Assembly: GCA_036562495.1 (NCBI GenBank)
Contig: DATCKA010000139.1
Location: 5,149 to 69,148 of the forward strand
Direction of reading: 5' to 3'
Length of the DNA stretch: 64,000 nt
DNA from: Geochorda sp036562495
GTDB lineage: Bacteria > Bacillota > Limnochordia > Limnochordales > Geochordaceae
Shown: piece by piece, positions 35,255-44,858 of the stretch
How the letters are laid out: every line of letters begins with the position of its first letter
How positions within the stretch are numbered: position 1 is the stretch's first letter
The notes under the pieces: generated by a model
Database searches by the model: none
What the model was told of the DNA's origin: nothing
The model's input: the letters and a program-made list of their open reading frames with translations, nothing else
Translations under genes and position numbers: made by a program

Positions 35255-36379
35255 ATGGTCGGCTACCGGCTTGGCTCGATGCGGCTCGGATGGTCGCTGG
35301 CAGGGTGGAGGCTGGCCCTGCTCGTTGCACTCGTCGTCGCCCCGGTCCTGGGCGCCACGGGCACCCCCGTGGCTTCCGCCGAGGGGGCGGCGAGCGCCCC
35401 TGCCATCGCCGACGTGCCTCCGGATCACTGGGCCTACCAGGCGGTCGTGACGCTGGTGCAGCGGGGATACGTCACCCTGCAGGCCGGGCGCTTCGACGGT
35501 ACCCGCCCCGTCGACCGCTTCACGCTGGCCTCGGTGGTGGCACGCCTGCTGCAAGACGTCGAGCGAGGCCAGGTGCGCCTGACGGGTGACGACTTGCAGC
35601 TCGTGCGCCAGTTGACCAACGAGTTTCGCACGGAGCTGGCCCGCTGGCAGGAGCAGCGCGCCCAGCTCGCCGACCGGCTGGATGGGCAGGCTCGTGAGGT
35701 GGCTCGTATCGACGCCAAGCTCACCGACGTGCTGCAGTACGCCACCGAGGTCGACCAGCGTCTCACGCAAGCCACCGATGCCCTGAGCCAGCAGCTGGGC
35801 CAGGCGACGCAGGCCCTCAACCAGCAGCTCAGCATGGTCTCGCAGCGGCTGACTCAGGTGGAGAGCGTCGCCCGGGGCCTGGGCACGGTGATCCAGGACC
35901 TTCAGACCCGGCTCCATGACCTGGGCGAGGAGATGGCGCTGGTCGACGCCGACCTGCGCAACCAGCTGGCGCAACTGGGAGCGGCCGACAAGGAAGCCTC
36001 CCAGCGACTGCAAGCCTCGGCCGGCGAGATCCAGGCTCTGCGCTCGACCCTCCAGTCTCTCCAGCAATCCCTGGAAGGTCAACGCCAGCGATCGGACGAA
36101 TGGACGAGCCAGGTCGGGCAGCTGGATCAGCAGCTCAAGGCGGTGGCGGCGAGCCTCGACAGCGTGCGCAAGGAGGTCGCCTCGCTACAGGCCAGCCTGG
36201 ATCGGGAGCGGGCCCGCACCGACGAGATCATACGCAGCCTGGTGTGGGAGGGCGGCGCGACCGACAAGTTGCCGAGCGAGCTGCTGACCCAGGTCGAGCA
36301 GCTGCGCACGCAGAACCGCTGGCTGATGGCCGCGTCGCTGGCAGGCGTGGTGCTGGCCGTCGCCGCGTTGCTGCTGTAG
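35255..36379 (+). CDS. SLH-domain protein with coiled coil and C-terminal membrane helix
   Basis: 374 residues from an ATG with GGGGAG five bases ahead. Signal peptide (LALLVALVVAPVLGATGTPVASAE), then one SLH domain (IADVPPDHWAYQAVVTLVQRG, PVDRFTLASVVARLL; ~50–105). Residues ~115–350 are predicted coiled coil, rich in Gln/Leu heptads. The last 20 residues form a hydrophobic helix (WLMAASLAGVVLAVAALLL). SLH domains bind cell-wall polymers. SLH–coiled-coil order recalls OmpM of diderm Firmicutes, but a single helix replaces the beta-barrel, so this would tether a membrane to the wall. Confidence 0.82.
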   Translation: MVGYRLGSMRLGWSLAGWRLALLVALVVAPVLGATGTPVASAEGAASAPAIADVPPDHWAYQAVVTLVQRGYVTLQAGRFDGTRPVDRFTLASVVARLLQDVERGQVRLTGDDLQLVRQLTNEFRTELARWQEQRAQLADRLDGQAREVARIDAKLTDVLQYATEVDQRLTQATDALSQQLGQATQALNQQLSMVSQRLTQVESVARGLGTVIQDLQTRLHDLGEEMALVDADLRNQLAQLGAADKEASQRLQASAGEIQALRSTLQSLQQSLEGQRQRSDEWTSQVGQLDQQLKAVAASLDSVRKEVASLQASLDRERARTDEIIRSLVWEGGATDKLPSELLTQVEQLRTQNRWLMAASLAGVVLAVAALLL

Positions 36380-36406
36380 CAGGGGCCCTAGGGATGGGGG
36401 CGCGCG

Positions 36407-38038
36407 ATGCTGGTCGGTGTCGTCTTCCTCGCCGGCGCGGTCTTGATGGGGCTCGAGATGGTGGGGAGCCGGATCCTGGCTCCCTACTTCGGTAACTCCA
36501 TCTACGTCTGGGGTAGCCTCATCTCCGTGGTGCTGGCGGCCCTGACGGCCGGCTACTTCCTCGGTGGCCGCCTGGCGGATCGGCGACCCCATCCGGAGTG
36601 GATGGGCTGGCTCATCGTGGCGCCCGGCGCCTTCGTCTCGACCATGCCGCTTTGGGCGGGCCCCTTCAACTTCTGGGTGATCAACACGGGCATCGGCATC
36701 CGCGAGGGCTCCCTGCTGTCCGCTCTGGTGCTCTTCTTCGTGCCGGGGCTCTTCCTGGGCACGGTCTCGCCCTACGCCATCCGCCTGGCCGCCGAGCGCC
36801 TGCAGACCATCGGCGCCACGGCTGGCATGCTCTACGCCGTCTCGACGGCGGGGAGCATCGTGGGTACGCTCTTCACCGCCTTCTATCTGGTGGCATGGAT
36901 GGGCGTCACCCACATCCTCTACCTGTTTGGCGGCATCCTGGTGGTGTTGGGGCTCGTCGTGGTGATCTGGGGTCAGCGGGGCGGCGCGGCGGCTGCCGAG
37001 CGGCCGGCCAGCGTGGCCTCGTCCTCAAGGGCAGGCACGCGGCCCCCCTCGCGGCGGGCAGCCGATGGTGGGCGGCGGGGGACCGGCCGCACCCTACTGT
37101 GGGCGCTGGTGGCGGTGGGCGTCGCGGCGGCAAGCCTGGTGGCCGGTCTGGGCAATGCAGGCTGGACCGGCATCGCCCAGGGCCGCGGCGAGATCCTCTA
37201 CGAACGGGACAGCGTCTACCACCACATCCTGGTGGTGGACGACCCGGGCGGCATCCGCTACCTCAAGTTCGACGACTCCTGGCAAAGCGCCATGGATCGG
37301 GAGCGTCCCGACGATCTCGTCTTCTGGTACACCCGCTACTTCCACGTCGCCATGGGCCTCGTGCCCGATGCCCGGCGACTGCTGATGGTGGGGCTCGGTG
37401 GCGGATCGGTGCCGAAGAACTTCCTGGGCACCTACCCCGATCTGACGATAGACGTGGCCGAGCTCGACCCCGAGGTCGTGACGGTGGCCCACCGGTACTT
37501 CGAGGTGCCCCTGGACGACCCGAGGCTGCGGATCGTGGCGGAGGACGGGCGGCTCTTCGTCCGTCGCTCACCGCACCGCTACGACGCCATCTTCCTGGAC
37601 GCCTACTTCGCTCACTCGATTCCGTTCCATCTCGCCACGGTGGAGTTCTTCGACGAGCTGGAGTCCAAGCTGACCCCTGACGGCGTGGTGGCCTCCAACA
37701 TCATCGGGGCCCTCTCCGGTCGCCACAGCCTGCTCTTCCGCTCCATGCTCAAGAGCATGCAGGCGGTCTTCGACACGGTCTACGTCTTGCCGGTCGGCAC
37801 CACGTCCGGCAGCGCCATCGACCCCGTCCAGCGCAACATCATCGTGCTCGCCACCAACCAGCCGGCGTTGAGCCCGCAGGCCTTCCAGGAGCGGATCGCC
37901 TCCCTGGAGCGGGAAGGCCGGTTGCCGCCGGGTTCGTCGCTGTATGCCCGCTCGCTGGTGGTCGAGCCCATCCCCACCGACGACGTGCCGTTGTTGACCG
38001 ACGACCACGCGCCGGTCGATACCTTACTGCGCATCTAG
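36407..38038 (+). CDS. Membrane protein fused to spermidine-synthase-like domain
   Basis: 543 residues. The N-terminal ~190 residues contain six or seven transmembrane helices (MGLEMVGSRILAPYFGNSI and following), then a Ser/Arg-rich linker and another helix (~225–247). The C-terminal ~270 residues are a Rossmann methyltransferase-like fold of the spermidine synthase family (LLMVGLGGGSVPKNFLGTY, VAELDPEVV, DAIFLDAY). The catalytic loop reads FLDAYFAHSIPFH rather than the usual D-S-S/T-D-P, so aminopropyl transfer to putrescine is doubtful. Last gene of the envelope operon. SpeD is encoded 18 kb away. Confidence 0.85.
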   Translation: MLVGVVFLAGAVLMGLEMVGSRILAPYFGNSIYVWGSLISVVLAALTAGYFLGGRLADRRPHPEWMGWLIVAPGAFVSTMPLWAGPFNFWVINTGIGIREGSLLSALVLFFVPGLFLGTVSPYAIRLAAERLQTIGATAGMLYAVSTAGSIVGTLFTAFYLVAWMGVTHILYLFGGILVVLGLVVVIWGQRGGAAAAERPASVASSSRAGTRPPSRRAADGGRRGTGRTLLWALVAVGVAAASLVAGLGNAGWTGIAQGRGEILYERDSVYHHILVVDDPGGIRYLKFDDSWQSAMDRERPDDLVFWYTRYFHVAMGLVPDARRLLMVGLGGGSVPKNFLGTYPDLTIDVAELDPEVVTVAHRYFEVPLDDPRLRIVAEDGRLFVRRSPHRYDAIFLDAYFAHSIPFHLATVEFFDELESKLTPDGVVASNIIGALSGRHSLLFRSMLKSMQAVFDTVYVLPVGTTSGSAIDPVQRNIIVLATNQPALSPQAFQERIASLEREGRLPPGSSLYARSLVVEPIPTDDVPLLTDDHAPVDTLLRI

Positions 38039-38049
38039 GTCGCCCCAGT

Positions 38050-38055
38050 TATAAT
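38050..38055 (+). promoter_or_regulatory. Candidate –10 box of the miaB promoter
   Basis: A perfect TATAAT lies in the gap after the spermidine-synthase-like gene. No good –35 is seen at 16–18 bases; TTACTG at 38024 is 20 bases away. It could be an activator-dependent or weak promoter. Confidence 0.4.
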
Positions 38056-38132
38056 GGTCGGTGCAGATCGCACGCCACCGCCGGCGAGCCGGCGGGCGGC
38101 TGCTCCGTTGCTGCACGCAAGAGGGGACGGGC

Positions 38133-39590
38133 TTGGACGTGAACGGTGAAGCCAACGCCCGCGCGACGCCGTCGGCTTCGACGAGACGGGGCCGGCTCGC
38201 GCACATCGTGACCCTGGGCTGCCAGATGAACGTGCGGGACTCGCAAACCCTGGCAGGGATGCTGGCCCGGATGGGCTACGGCTTCACGGACCGCATGGAC
38301 GAGGCCGATCTCATCCTCTTCAACACGTGCAGCGTCCGCGAAAACCCCGAGCGCAAGATCTACGGCCAGGTCTCGAGCCTGCGCGCGCTCAAGGAGCGGC
38401 GCCCGGACCTGATCATCGGCATCACCGGCTGCATGCCCCAGCAACGGCCCGAGCTGGAGAAGATGCAGGCGTCGTTGCCGCACGTCGACCTCATCATGGG
38501 CACCCTCAACCTGCACCGCTTCCCCGAGCTGCTGCAGCAGGTGATGGAGACCGGTCGGCGGGTGGTGGAGGTCTGGCACGACGAGGGGCCCATCGTCGAG
38601 GGGCTCCCCGTCCTGCGAGACCCCGGCTCGGTCACCGCCTTCGTCAGCATCATCTACGGCTGCGATTACCGGTGCACGTTTTGCGTGGTGCCCAACACTC
38701 GTGGGCGCCAGCGTAGCCGACGGCCCGAGGCCATCGAAGAAGAGGTGAGGGGCCTGGTGGCCGAGGGCGTGCGAGAGGTGACCCTGCTGGGGCAGACCGT
38801 CAACGCCTACGGTCGAGATCTGCCCGAGGGCGGCATCACGCTAGCGGAGCTGCTGCGACGCCTGAGCCGCATCGAGGGGCTCGAGCGCCTGCGGTTCACC
38901 TCCAGTCATCCCCGGGAGGTGACCGAGGAGCTCATCGAGGCCATGGCGGAGCTGCCCAAGGTGATGGAGCACATCCACCTCGCGGTGCAGTCGGGCAGCG
39001 ACCGCATCCTGCACCGCATGGGTCGCCGGTACACGGCCGAGGAGTTCATCGAGCAGGTGGCGGCGATGCGACGCCGCATCCCCAATCTGGCCATCACCAC
39101 CGACATCATCGTGGGCTTTCCCGGCGAGACCGAGCAAGACTTCGAGGCGACGCTCGACCTGGTACGCACGGTGAGGTTCGATGGAGCCTTCACCTTCGTC
39201 TACTCGCCGCGGCCCGGGACGGCGGCGCTTCGGTTGCCGGATCCGGTGCCCGAGCCGGTGAAGCGGGAGCGCATCCAGCGCCTCATCGAGCTGCAAAACG
39301 CCATCAGCCTGGAGCGCAATCTGCCCTACCGCGGTCGCGTCGAGGAGGTCCTGGTCGAAGGCGCCAGCGAGAAGGACCCCGAGCGCCTGTCCGGACGCAC
39401 CCGCACCAACAAGGTGGTCGTCTTCGACGCGCCGCCGTCGGCCCGAGCGCGCCTCATCGGGCAGCTGGTCGACGTGCGGATCGAGGACGTCAACACGTGG
39501 ACCCTCTTCGGCCGCCTGACCGAGCCCCAGCAGGAGGCAGCTGCCCTCGGGGCGGCGTCTGCGGGTGGCCAGGCGTCCGTGCCCTCCTGA
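38133..39590 (+). CDS. miaB: tRNA-2-methylthio-N6-dimethylallyladenosine synthase MiaB
   Basis: About 485 residues from TTG 38133 (GAGGGG six bases upstream); GTG 38139 is an alternative. Domains: UPF0004 with three Cys (LGCQMN, NTCSVRE, TGCMPQ), radical-SAM with CDYRCTFC-type cluster motif (YGCDYRCTFC), and TRAM at the C-terminus. It methylthiolates i6A37 made by MiaA. The first gene of the miaB–mutS–mutL–miaA group. RimO is excluded by the MiaB-type sequence and location. Confidence 0.94.
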   Translation: MDVNGEANARATPSASTRRGRLAHIVTLGCQMNVRDSQTLAGMLARMGYGFTDRMDEADLILFNTCSVRENPERKIYGQVSSLRALKERRPDLIIGITGCMPQQRPELEKMQASLPHVDLIMGTLNLHRFPELLQQVMETGRRVVEVWHDEGPIVEGLPVLRDPGSVTAFVSIIYGCDYRCTFCVVPNTRGRQRSRRPEAIEEEVRGLVAEGVREVTLLGQTVNAYGRDLPEGGITLAELLRRLSRIEGLERLRFTSSHPREVTEELIEAMAELPKVMEHIHLAVQSGSDRILHRMGRRYTAEEFIEQVAAMRRRIPNLAITTDIIVGFPGETEQDFEATLDLVRTVRFDGAFTFVYSPRPGTAALRLPDPVPEPVKRERIQRLIELQNAISLERNLPYRGRVEEVLVEGASEKDPERLSGRTRTNKVVVFDAPPSARARLIGQLVDVRIEDVNTWTLFGRLTEPQQEAAALGAASAGGQASVPS

Positions 39591-39600
39591 CGGACGGGGG

Positions 39601-42258
39601 GTGGGCCCGCTGGCACCCGCCGCCGAGTCGTCGGCGACCCCTATGCTCCGGCAGTACCAGGCCTTCAAGGCCGCCTATCCCGATGCCCTGTTGCTGTTCC
39701 GCCTGGGCGACTTCTACGAGCTCTTCGGACGGGACGCGGAGATCGGGGCCGCCATCCTCAACATCACCCTGACGAGCCGTGAGATCGGCAAGGGGCGCCG
39801 GCTGCCCATGTGCGGCGTGCCGTACCACGCGGCCGACGCCTACATCGCCCAGCTGGTCCAGGCGGGCTATCGGGTCGCCATCTGCGAACAGATGGAGGAC
39901 CCGCGCCTGGCCCGGGGGATCGTCCGGCGCGAGGTGATCCGGGTGGTCACGCCCGGCACGCTGCCGGACGCGGCGGGGCGTGACCGACGCTACGTGGCGG
40001 CCCTCTGGGTGGGGGATCGGGCGGTCGGCCTGGCCATGGCCGACGTCTTCACCGGGGAGCTGCGCGCCACGCGCCTGGCCGCCGACTCCCCCTTGGGACA
40101 AGAGCTCTGGCGAGCCGCGCTGGATGAGCTCGTGCGGCTGGCCGTCGACGAGGTGGTGGTCCCGCCCCGCCTGGCCGACGACGCCCGCCTGGCAGGGGCG
40201 ATGCGCCAGACGCTGCGGGCGGCGGTGACGCGGTGGGACAGCCCGGCCTGGTCCCTGGATGGCGCCAGGCGGACGTTGCAGGCCCACTTCCGCACGGCGA
40301 CCCTGGACGCCTTCGGCATCGAAGACTGGCCCGAGGCGCAGGTGGCCGCCGGTGCGGTGCTCCAGTACCTGCTGGAGACGCAAAAGGACCGCCTCGTCCA
40401 CATCACGACGCTGCAGAGCTACGATCCCCGAGCCGGGCTGGCGCTGGACGCCACCACCGCCCTCAACCTGGAGCTGACCACCACGCTGCGCCAGCGGACC
40501 CGCAAGGGGTCGCTGCTGGACGTGCTGGACCGGACTCTGACGGCTGCCGGAGCCCGGCTGCTGCGCCGTTACCTGGAGGAGCCCCTCACCGACGTGGCGG
40601 CCATCCGGGCCCGCCTCGACGCGGTCGAGGCCCTGGCGACCAACCATCTCGCCCGCCAGCGTCTGCGCGACGCCCTGCAGGGGATGCCCGACGCCGAGCG
40701 GCTGCTGGGACGGGCCGGCACCGGTCGGGCGACGCCCAAGGACCTGCTCTCGCTGCGCCACTTCCTCGAGCGGCTCGACGAGATCCGGCGCATCGCCGCC
40801 GAGGTCGGGCTCGACAGGCTCCCTGCCCTGGAGATGGACGCGCTGGAGCAGTCGCATGCGCCCCTTGCGGCGCTGGCCGATCACCTGGCGCGGGCCATCG
40901 CCGATGACGCACCGGCCCAGGTGCGGGACGGCGGCTACATCCGGGAGGGCTACGACGCGGAGCTGGATGCCCTGCGCCGAGGCGCCGAGGAAGGACGCCG
41001 CTGGATCGCGGGGCTCGAGGGTCGTGAGAGGGAGCGCACGGGCATCCGCTCGCTCAAGGTGGGCTTCAACCGGGTCTTCGGCTATTACATCGAGGTGACC
41101 CGCCCCAACCTCAAGCTGGTGCCCCCCGACTACGAACGGCGCCAGACCCTGACCGGTGCCGAGCGGTTCGTGACGGCCGAGCTCAAGGAGTGGGAAAGCC
41201 GCGTGCTGGAGGCGGAGGAGCGCATCCAGCAACGGGAGGCCGAGATCTTCCAGTCGCTGGTAGAGCGGGTCCTGGAGCATGCCGCCGCCCTGCAGGCGGC
41301 ATGCCGGGCGGTGGCCCGGCTCGACGTGGCCGCCTCGCTGGCCGACCTGGCCGTCGAGCGCGCCTGGGTGCGGCCCCAGGTCGACGAAGGTCCCGTCATC
41401 GACATCCGCCAGGGCCGCCACCCCGTGGTGGAGGCCATGATGCCGGATCAGCCCTTCGTCCCCAACGACCTGTACCTCGACATGGGGGCGCGTCGGGTGG
41501 CCATCGTGACGGGCCCCAACATGGGAGGCAAGTCGACGTTCTTGCGGCAGGCCGCCCTGCTGGTGCTGCTGGCGCAGATGGGCAGCTTCGTGCCGGCGCG
41601 CTCGGCCCGCATCGGCGTGGTGGACCGCATCCTGTCGCGGGTCGGCGCGTCGGACGACCTGGCGTCGGGCCGCTCCACCTTCATGGTCGAGATGAGCGAG
41701 AGCGCCTACATCCTGCGCCACGCCACGCCCCGCAGCCTCGTGATCCTCGACGAGGTGGGGAGGGGCACGGCCACCTACGACGGCCTGAGCCTGGCATGGG
41801 CCATCGTGGAGGCGTTGCAGGAGAGGGGTTGCCGCACGCTGGTGGCCACCCACTACCACGAGCTGACCGAGCTGGAGGGAAGGCTCGAGGGGGTCTTCAA
41901 CCTCCACGCGGCGGTGGCCCACGGGGAGGACGGGATCGTCTTCCTCCGGCAGATCCGGCCCGGCGCCGCGGACCGCAGCTACGGCATCGAGGTGGCGCGC
42001 CTGGCCGGGCTGCCCGAGCGAGTCATCGAGCGGGCGACCGAGGTGCTGGCCCACCTCGAGGGCAGCGCCCCGTCGGCGTCCCGGGTCGCCGAAGAGGCGC
42101 TGGCGGACGCCCTCGTGCCCGCTCGGGAGACGGCCCTGGACCTCTCCGGGCCCGAGGCCGTCGGCACGTACGGCACCCGGCCCGCCTCGCGCAGGCCGCG
42201 CCCCCGGGCAAGGCCTTCCGTGGCGGATCTGGCGCAGTCCCGGCTCTTCGAGGCGTAG
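39601..42258 (+). CDS. mutS: DNA mismatch recognition ATPase MutS
   Basis: About 885 residues. The mismatch-binding domain has the Phe-x-Glu motif in RLGDFYELFG; the ATPase domain has Walker A GPNMGGKST (~638), a signature region SRVGASDDLASGRSTFMVEM (partial) and Walker B LVILDEVGRGT. GTG 39601 is chosen; an ATG at 39643 would begin at the conserved MLRQYQAFK. The C-terminus ends in a basic Pro/Arg tail. It detects replication errors and recruits MutL. Confidence 0.97.
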   Translation: MGPLAPAAESSATPMLRQYQAFKAAYPDALLLFRLGDFYELFGRDAEIGAAILNITLTSREIGKGRRLPMCGVPYHAADAYIAQLVQAGYRVAICEQMEDPRLARGIVRREVIRVVTPGTLPDAAGRDRRYVAALWVGDRAVGLAMADVFTGELRATRLAADSPLGQELWRAALDELVRLAVDEVVVPPRLADDARLAGAMRQTLRAAVTRWDSPAWSLDGARRTLQAHFRTATLDAFGIEDWPEAQVAAGAVLQYLLETQKDRLVHITTLQSYDPRAGLALDATTALNLELTTTLRQRTRKGSLLDVLDRTLTAAGARLLRRYLEEPLTDVAAIRARLDAVEALATNHLARQRLRDALQGMPDAERLLGRAGTGRATPKDLLSLRHFLERLDEIRRIAAEVGLDRLPALEMDALEQSHAPLAALADHLARAIADDAPAQVRDGGYIREGYDAELDALRRGAEEGRRWIAGLEGRERERTGIRSLKVGFNRVFGYYIEVTRPNLKLVPPDYERRQTLTGAERFVTAELKEWESRVLEAEERIQQREAEIFQSLVERVLEHAAALQAACRAVARLDVAASLADLAVERAWVRPQVDEGPVIDIRQGRHPVVEAMMPDQPFVPNDLYLDMGARRVAIVTGPNMGGKSTFLRQAALLVLLAQMGSFVPARSARIGVVDRILSRVGASDDLASGRSTFMVEMSESAYILRHATPRSLVILDEVGRGTATYDGLSLAWAIVEALQERGCRTLVATHYHELTELEGRLEGVFNLHAAVAHGEDGIVFLRQIRPGAADRSYGIEVARLAGLPERVIERATEVLAHLEGSAPSASRVAEEALADALVPARETALDLSGPEAVGTYGTRPASRRPRPRARPSVADLAQSRLFEA

Positions 42259-42259
42259 C

Positions 42260-44056
42260 ATGGGCAAGATCGCGCTGTTGCCGGAGGACGTCGTCGACCA
42301 CATCGCCGCCGGCGAGGTGGTCGAACGGCCCGCCTCCGCGCTCAAGGAGCTGCTCGAAAACGCCCTGGACGCAGGGGCGCGGCGCATCCGCGTCGACATC
42401 GGCGAGGATGGCATGCATCTGATGGTGAGCGACGACGGGGAGGGGATGGACCCCGACGACGCCGCCATCTGCTTCCTGCGCCACGCGACCAGCAAGTTGC
42501 GCCGCCGCGAGGACCTGACCTCGGTGACCACCCTGGGCTTTCGGGGCGAGGCGCTGGCTGCCATCGCCGCCGTCTCGGAGATGGAGATCCTGACGCGGCC
42601 CAGGGGCCGTGCGGAGGGGTTTCGCATTCGGGTGGCGGGCGGCGAGCGCATCTCGGCAGGGCCGGCGGCGGCCCCGGAGGGCACCACCGTCTGGGTGCGG
42701 CGCCTCTTCTTCAACACCCCCGCCCGCCGGCAGTATCTCAAGAGTCCCGCCGCCGAGCGCAGGGCCTGCCTGGAGACGGCGGCGCGCATCGCCCTGGCCC
42801 GGCCCTCGGTGGCCCTGGAGGTGTCGGTGGCCGGCCAGCCCCGGTGGGTCTCGCCGGGCGACGGCGACCTGCGCGCGGCGGCCGGCGCGGTGATGGGAGC
42901 ACAGGAGGCGCAAGCCTTGCTGCCCGTCGAAGGGGCCCGGGGTCCGGCACGCCTCTGGGGCCTGGTCTCACCGCCGGACCTGAGCCGACCCACCCGGGAA
43001 CACCTCTGGATCTTCGTCAACGGCCGCTGGGTGCAGGACCGGACGGTCTCGGCGGCCGTGGTGCGGGCCTACGAGACGCGGCTTCCCAAGGGACGCTTCC
43101 CCGTGGCCTTCCTGCATCTCGAGATCGACCCGGCCTGGGTCGACGTCAACGTGCATCCCGCCAAGCTGTTCGTACGGTTCCGCGACGAGCGCCTGATCTT
43201 CGGGCTGGTGGCCTCGGCCGTGGAGCGCGCTCTGGCGTCGGCCCCCACCTTCGCGCTCTCGGGAAAGGCGGAGCCGAGCGCCGCTCCCGCGACGAGGCCC
43301 GTGGCGGAGGAGGGCGTCGCGACGTCGAGGCCGCCTCGCCTGGCCGGTGCGGAGGTATCCGTCGCCTCGGAGGCCCAGGCGCCGCTGTGGGACGCCGCCC
43401 GGCAAGGCGAAGGCCTTAGCGAGCAGCTGCTTCGACTGCACGTGCTGGGGCAGCTGCGTGACACCTACATCGTCACCCGCCATCCCGCGGGCCTGCTCAT
43501 CGTGGATCAGCACGTAGCCCACGAGCGCATGCTCTACGAGCGGCTCCTGGCCGCCCGGAGGGGCGCGGCCGCCCCGGCTCAGGCCCTGCTGCATCCTCTG
43601 ACCGTCGAGCTCAGCAGCACGGCGGCCGAGACGCTGGGTGCCGCCCTGGCGTGGCTTGCCTCCCTGGGCGTCGAGATGGAGCCCTTCGGGCCACGGCACT
43701 ACCTGGTGCGGTCGGTGCCGGCCGTGCCCGGGATCATGCGCTCCATCTCCGAGGCCGAGATGGCGGCGCTGCTGGAGGACCTGGCCGCCAGGATGCTGGA
43801 GGGGCCCGAACCGATGCCCGCAGGCGACGACACGGCGCCCCTGGCGCCCTGGGAGGACCGGCTGCTGAAGCACCTGGCCTGCAAGAGCGCGGTGAAGGCG
43901 GGGACTCCCCTGCCGATGGCCGTGATGGAGTACCTGGTGCGCCACCTGGCCGACACGGACAACCCCTACACCTGCCCGCACGGACGGCCGGTGGCGGTCA
44001 TGGTGTCGGTGGAGGAGCTGGACAGGCGCTTTGGCCGTCGCACGCCCTCCGCATGA
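42260..44056 (+). CDS. mutL: DNA mismatch repair endonuclease MutL
   Basis: 598 residues. GHKL ATPase motifs: ELLENALDAGA, DDGEGMD and TLGFRGEAL. A Pro/Ala-rich linker (~330–390) leads to the dimerisation domain with the endonuclease motif DQHVAHERMLYERL, plus ACKSAVKAG and CPHGRP. These metal-site motifs indicate nicking activity, as expected in organisms lacking MutH. ATG immediately after the mutS stop. Confidence 0.97.
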   Translation: MGKIALLPEDVVDHIAAGEVVERPASALKELLENALDAGARRIRVDIGEDGMHLMVSDDGEGMDPDDAAICFLRHATSKLRRREDLTSVTTLGFRGEALAAIAAVSEMEILTRPRGRAEGFRIRVAGGERISAGPAAAPEGTTVWVRRLFFNTPARRQYLKSPAAERRACLETAARIALARPSVALEVSVAGQPRWVSPGDGDLRAAAGAVMGAQEAQALLPVEGARGPARLWGLVSPPDLSRPTREHLWIFVNGRWVQDRTVSAAVVRAYETRLPKGRFPVAFLHLEIDPAWVDVNVHPAKLFVRFRDERLIFGLVASAVERALASAPTFALSGKAEPSAAPATRPVAEEGVATSRPPRLAGAEVSVASEAQAPLWDAARQGEGLSEQLLRLHVLGQLRDTYIVTRHPAGLLIVDQHVAHERMLYERLLAARRGAAAPAQALLHPLTVELSSTAAETLGAALAWLASLGVEMEPFGPRHYLVRSVPAVPGIMRSISEAEMAALLEDLAARMLEGPEPMPAGDDTAPLAPWEDRLLKHLACKSAVKAGTPLPMAVMEYLVRHLADTDNPYTCPHGRPVAVMVSVEELDRRFGRRTPSA

Positions 44057-44858
44057 CGGACGCATCTGGTATGTGACCACGGCTCGCCAGCCCGACGCGG
44101 CCCTGGAGCGCCGGGCCCGGGACCTGGCCGAGCGCCTGGGGCTGCCCTACCGGCGTCGGCCGGAGGGTCGACTCGCGATCGGCGAGGGCGGGTCGGCCGA
44201 GGTCTACCTCGTGGTGGAGCGGACCGGCCTGGCCATCCAGGTGGCGGGCCGACGTCTCGTCTACCATCCGGGGATGGCCGTGCACCGGATCCGGGCCCTG
44301 CGCGCCGGCGGGCACGATCCCATGGTGGAGGCGATGGGGCTGCGGGGCGGCGAGCGGGTGCTGGATGCCACGTTGGGCCTGGCCTCCGATGCCCTGGTGG
44401 CCGCCTACGCCGTCGGGCCCCAGGGTCGGGTGAGCGGAGTGGAGAAGGTGCCCGCGCTGGCGGCGCTGGTGCGAGACGGACTGGCACGTTTCGCCTGGCG
44501 CGATCCGCAGATGGCCGAGGCGGCCGCCCGCATCGAGGTGCACGCGGCCGACCACGAGGCGTATCTCGCGGCGTGCCCCTCGGGGGCCTTCGACGTGGTC
44601 TACTTCGACGCCATGTTCGAGAGCAGTCTGTCGGGCTCGACGTCGATGGCGGCGTGGCGCCTGGTGGCCGAGGAGCAGCCGGTGGGCGCGCGGGCCCTGG
44701 CAGAGGCGATGCGGGTGGCGCGGCGCCGGGTCGTACTCAAGGACCGGGCCGACTCCACCCGCCTCGAGGCCCTGATGCCCCATCGGGTGGCCGGCGGACG
44801 GTCGAGTCGGGTGGTCTACGCGATCTGGACGGTCGGGTCGGATGCTGGCGATGGATGA
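44031..44858 (+). CDS. Class I SAM-dependent methyltransferase, RsmJ-like
   Basis: About 275 residues; TTG 44031 lies inside mutL and a GTG at 44073 would start at the conserved VTTARQP. The SAM-binding region is GGERVLDATLGLASDALVAAYAV, and later VVYFDAMFESSL. Proteins of this type are found beside mutL/miaA in Firmicutes and resemble RsmJ, which methylates G1516 of 16S rRNA; the substrate here is unproven. Confidence 0.8.
   Translation: MAVARPPHDGRIWYVTTARQPDAALERRARDLAERLGLPYRRRPEGRLAIGEGGSAEVYLVVERTGLAIQVAGRRLVYHPGMAVHRIRALRAGGHDPMVEAMGLRGGERVLDATLGLASDALVAAYAVGPQGRVSGVEKVPALAALVRDGLARFAWRDPQMAEAAARIEVHAADHEAYLAACPSGAFDVVYFDAMFESSLSGSTSMAAWRLVAEEQPVGARALAEAMRVARRRVVLKDRADSTRLEALMPHRVAGGRSSRVVYAIWTVGSDAGDG

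Noticed and set aside
39490..43020. Long minus-strand open frame opposite miaB, mutS and mutL
   Set aside because: A shadow of real genes with clear domains on the plus strand; no motif of its own.
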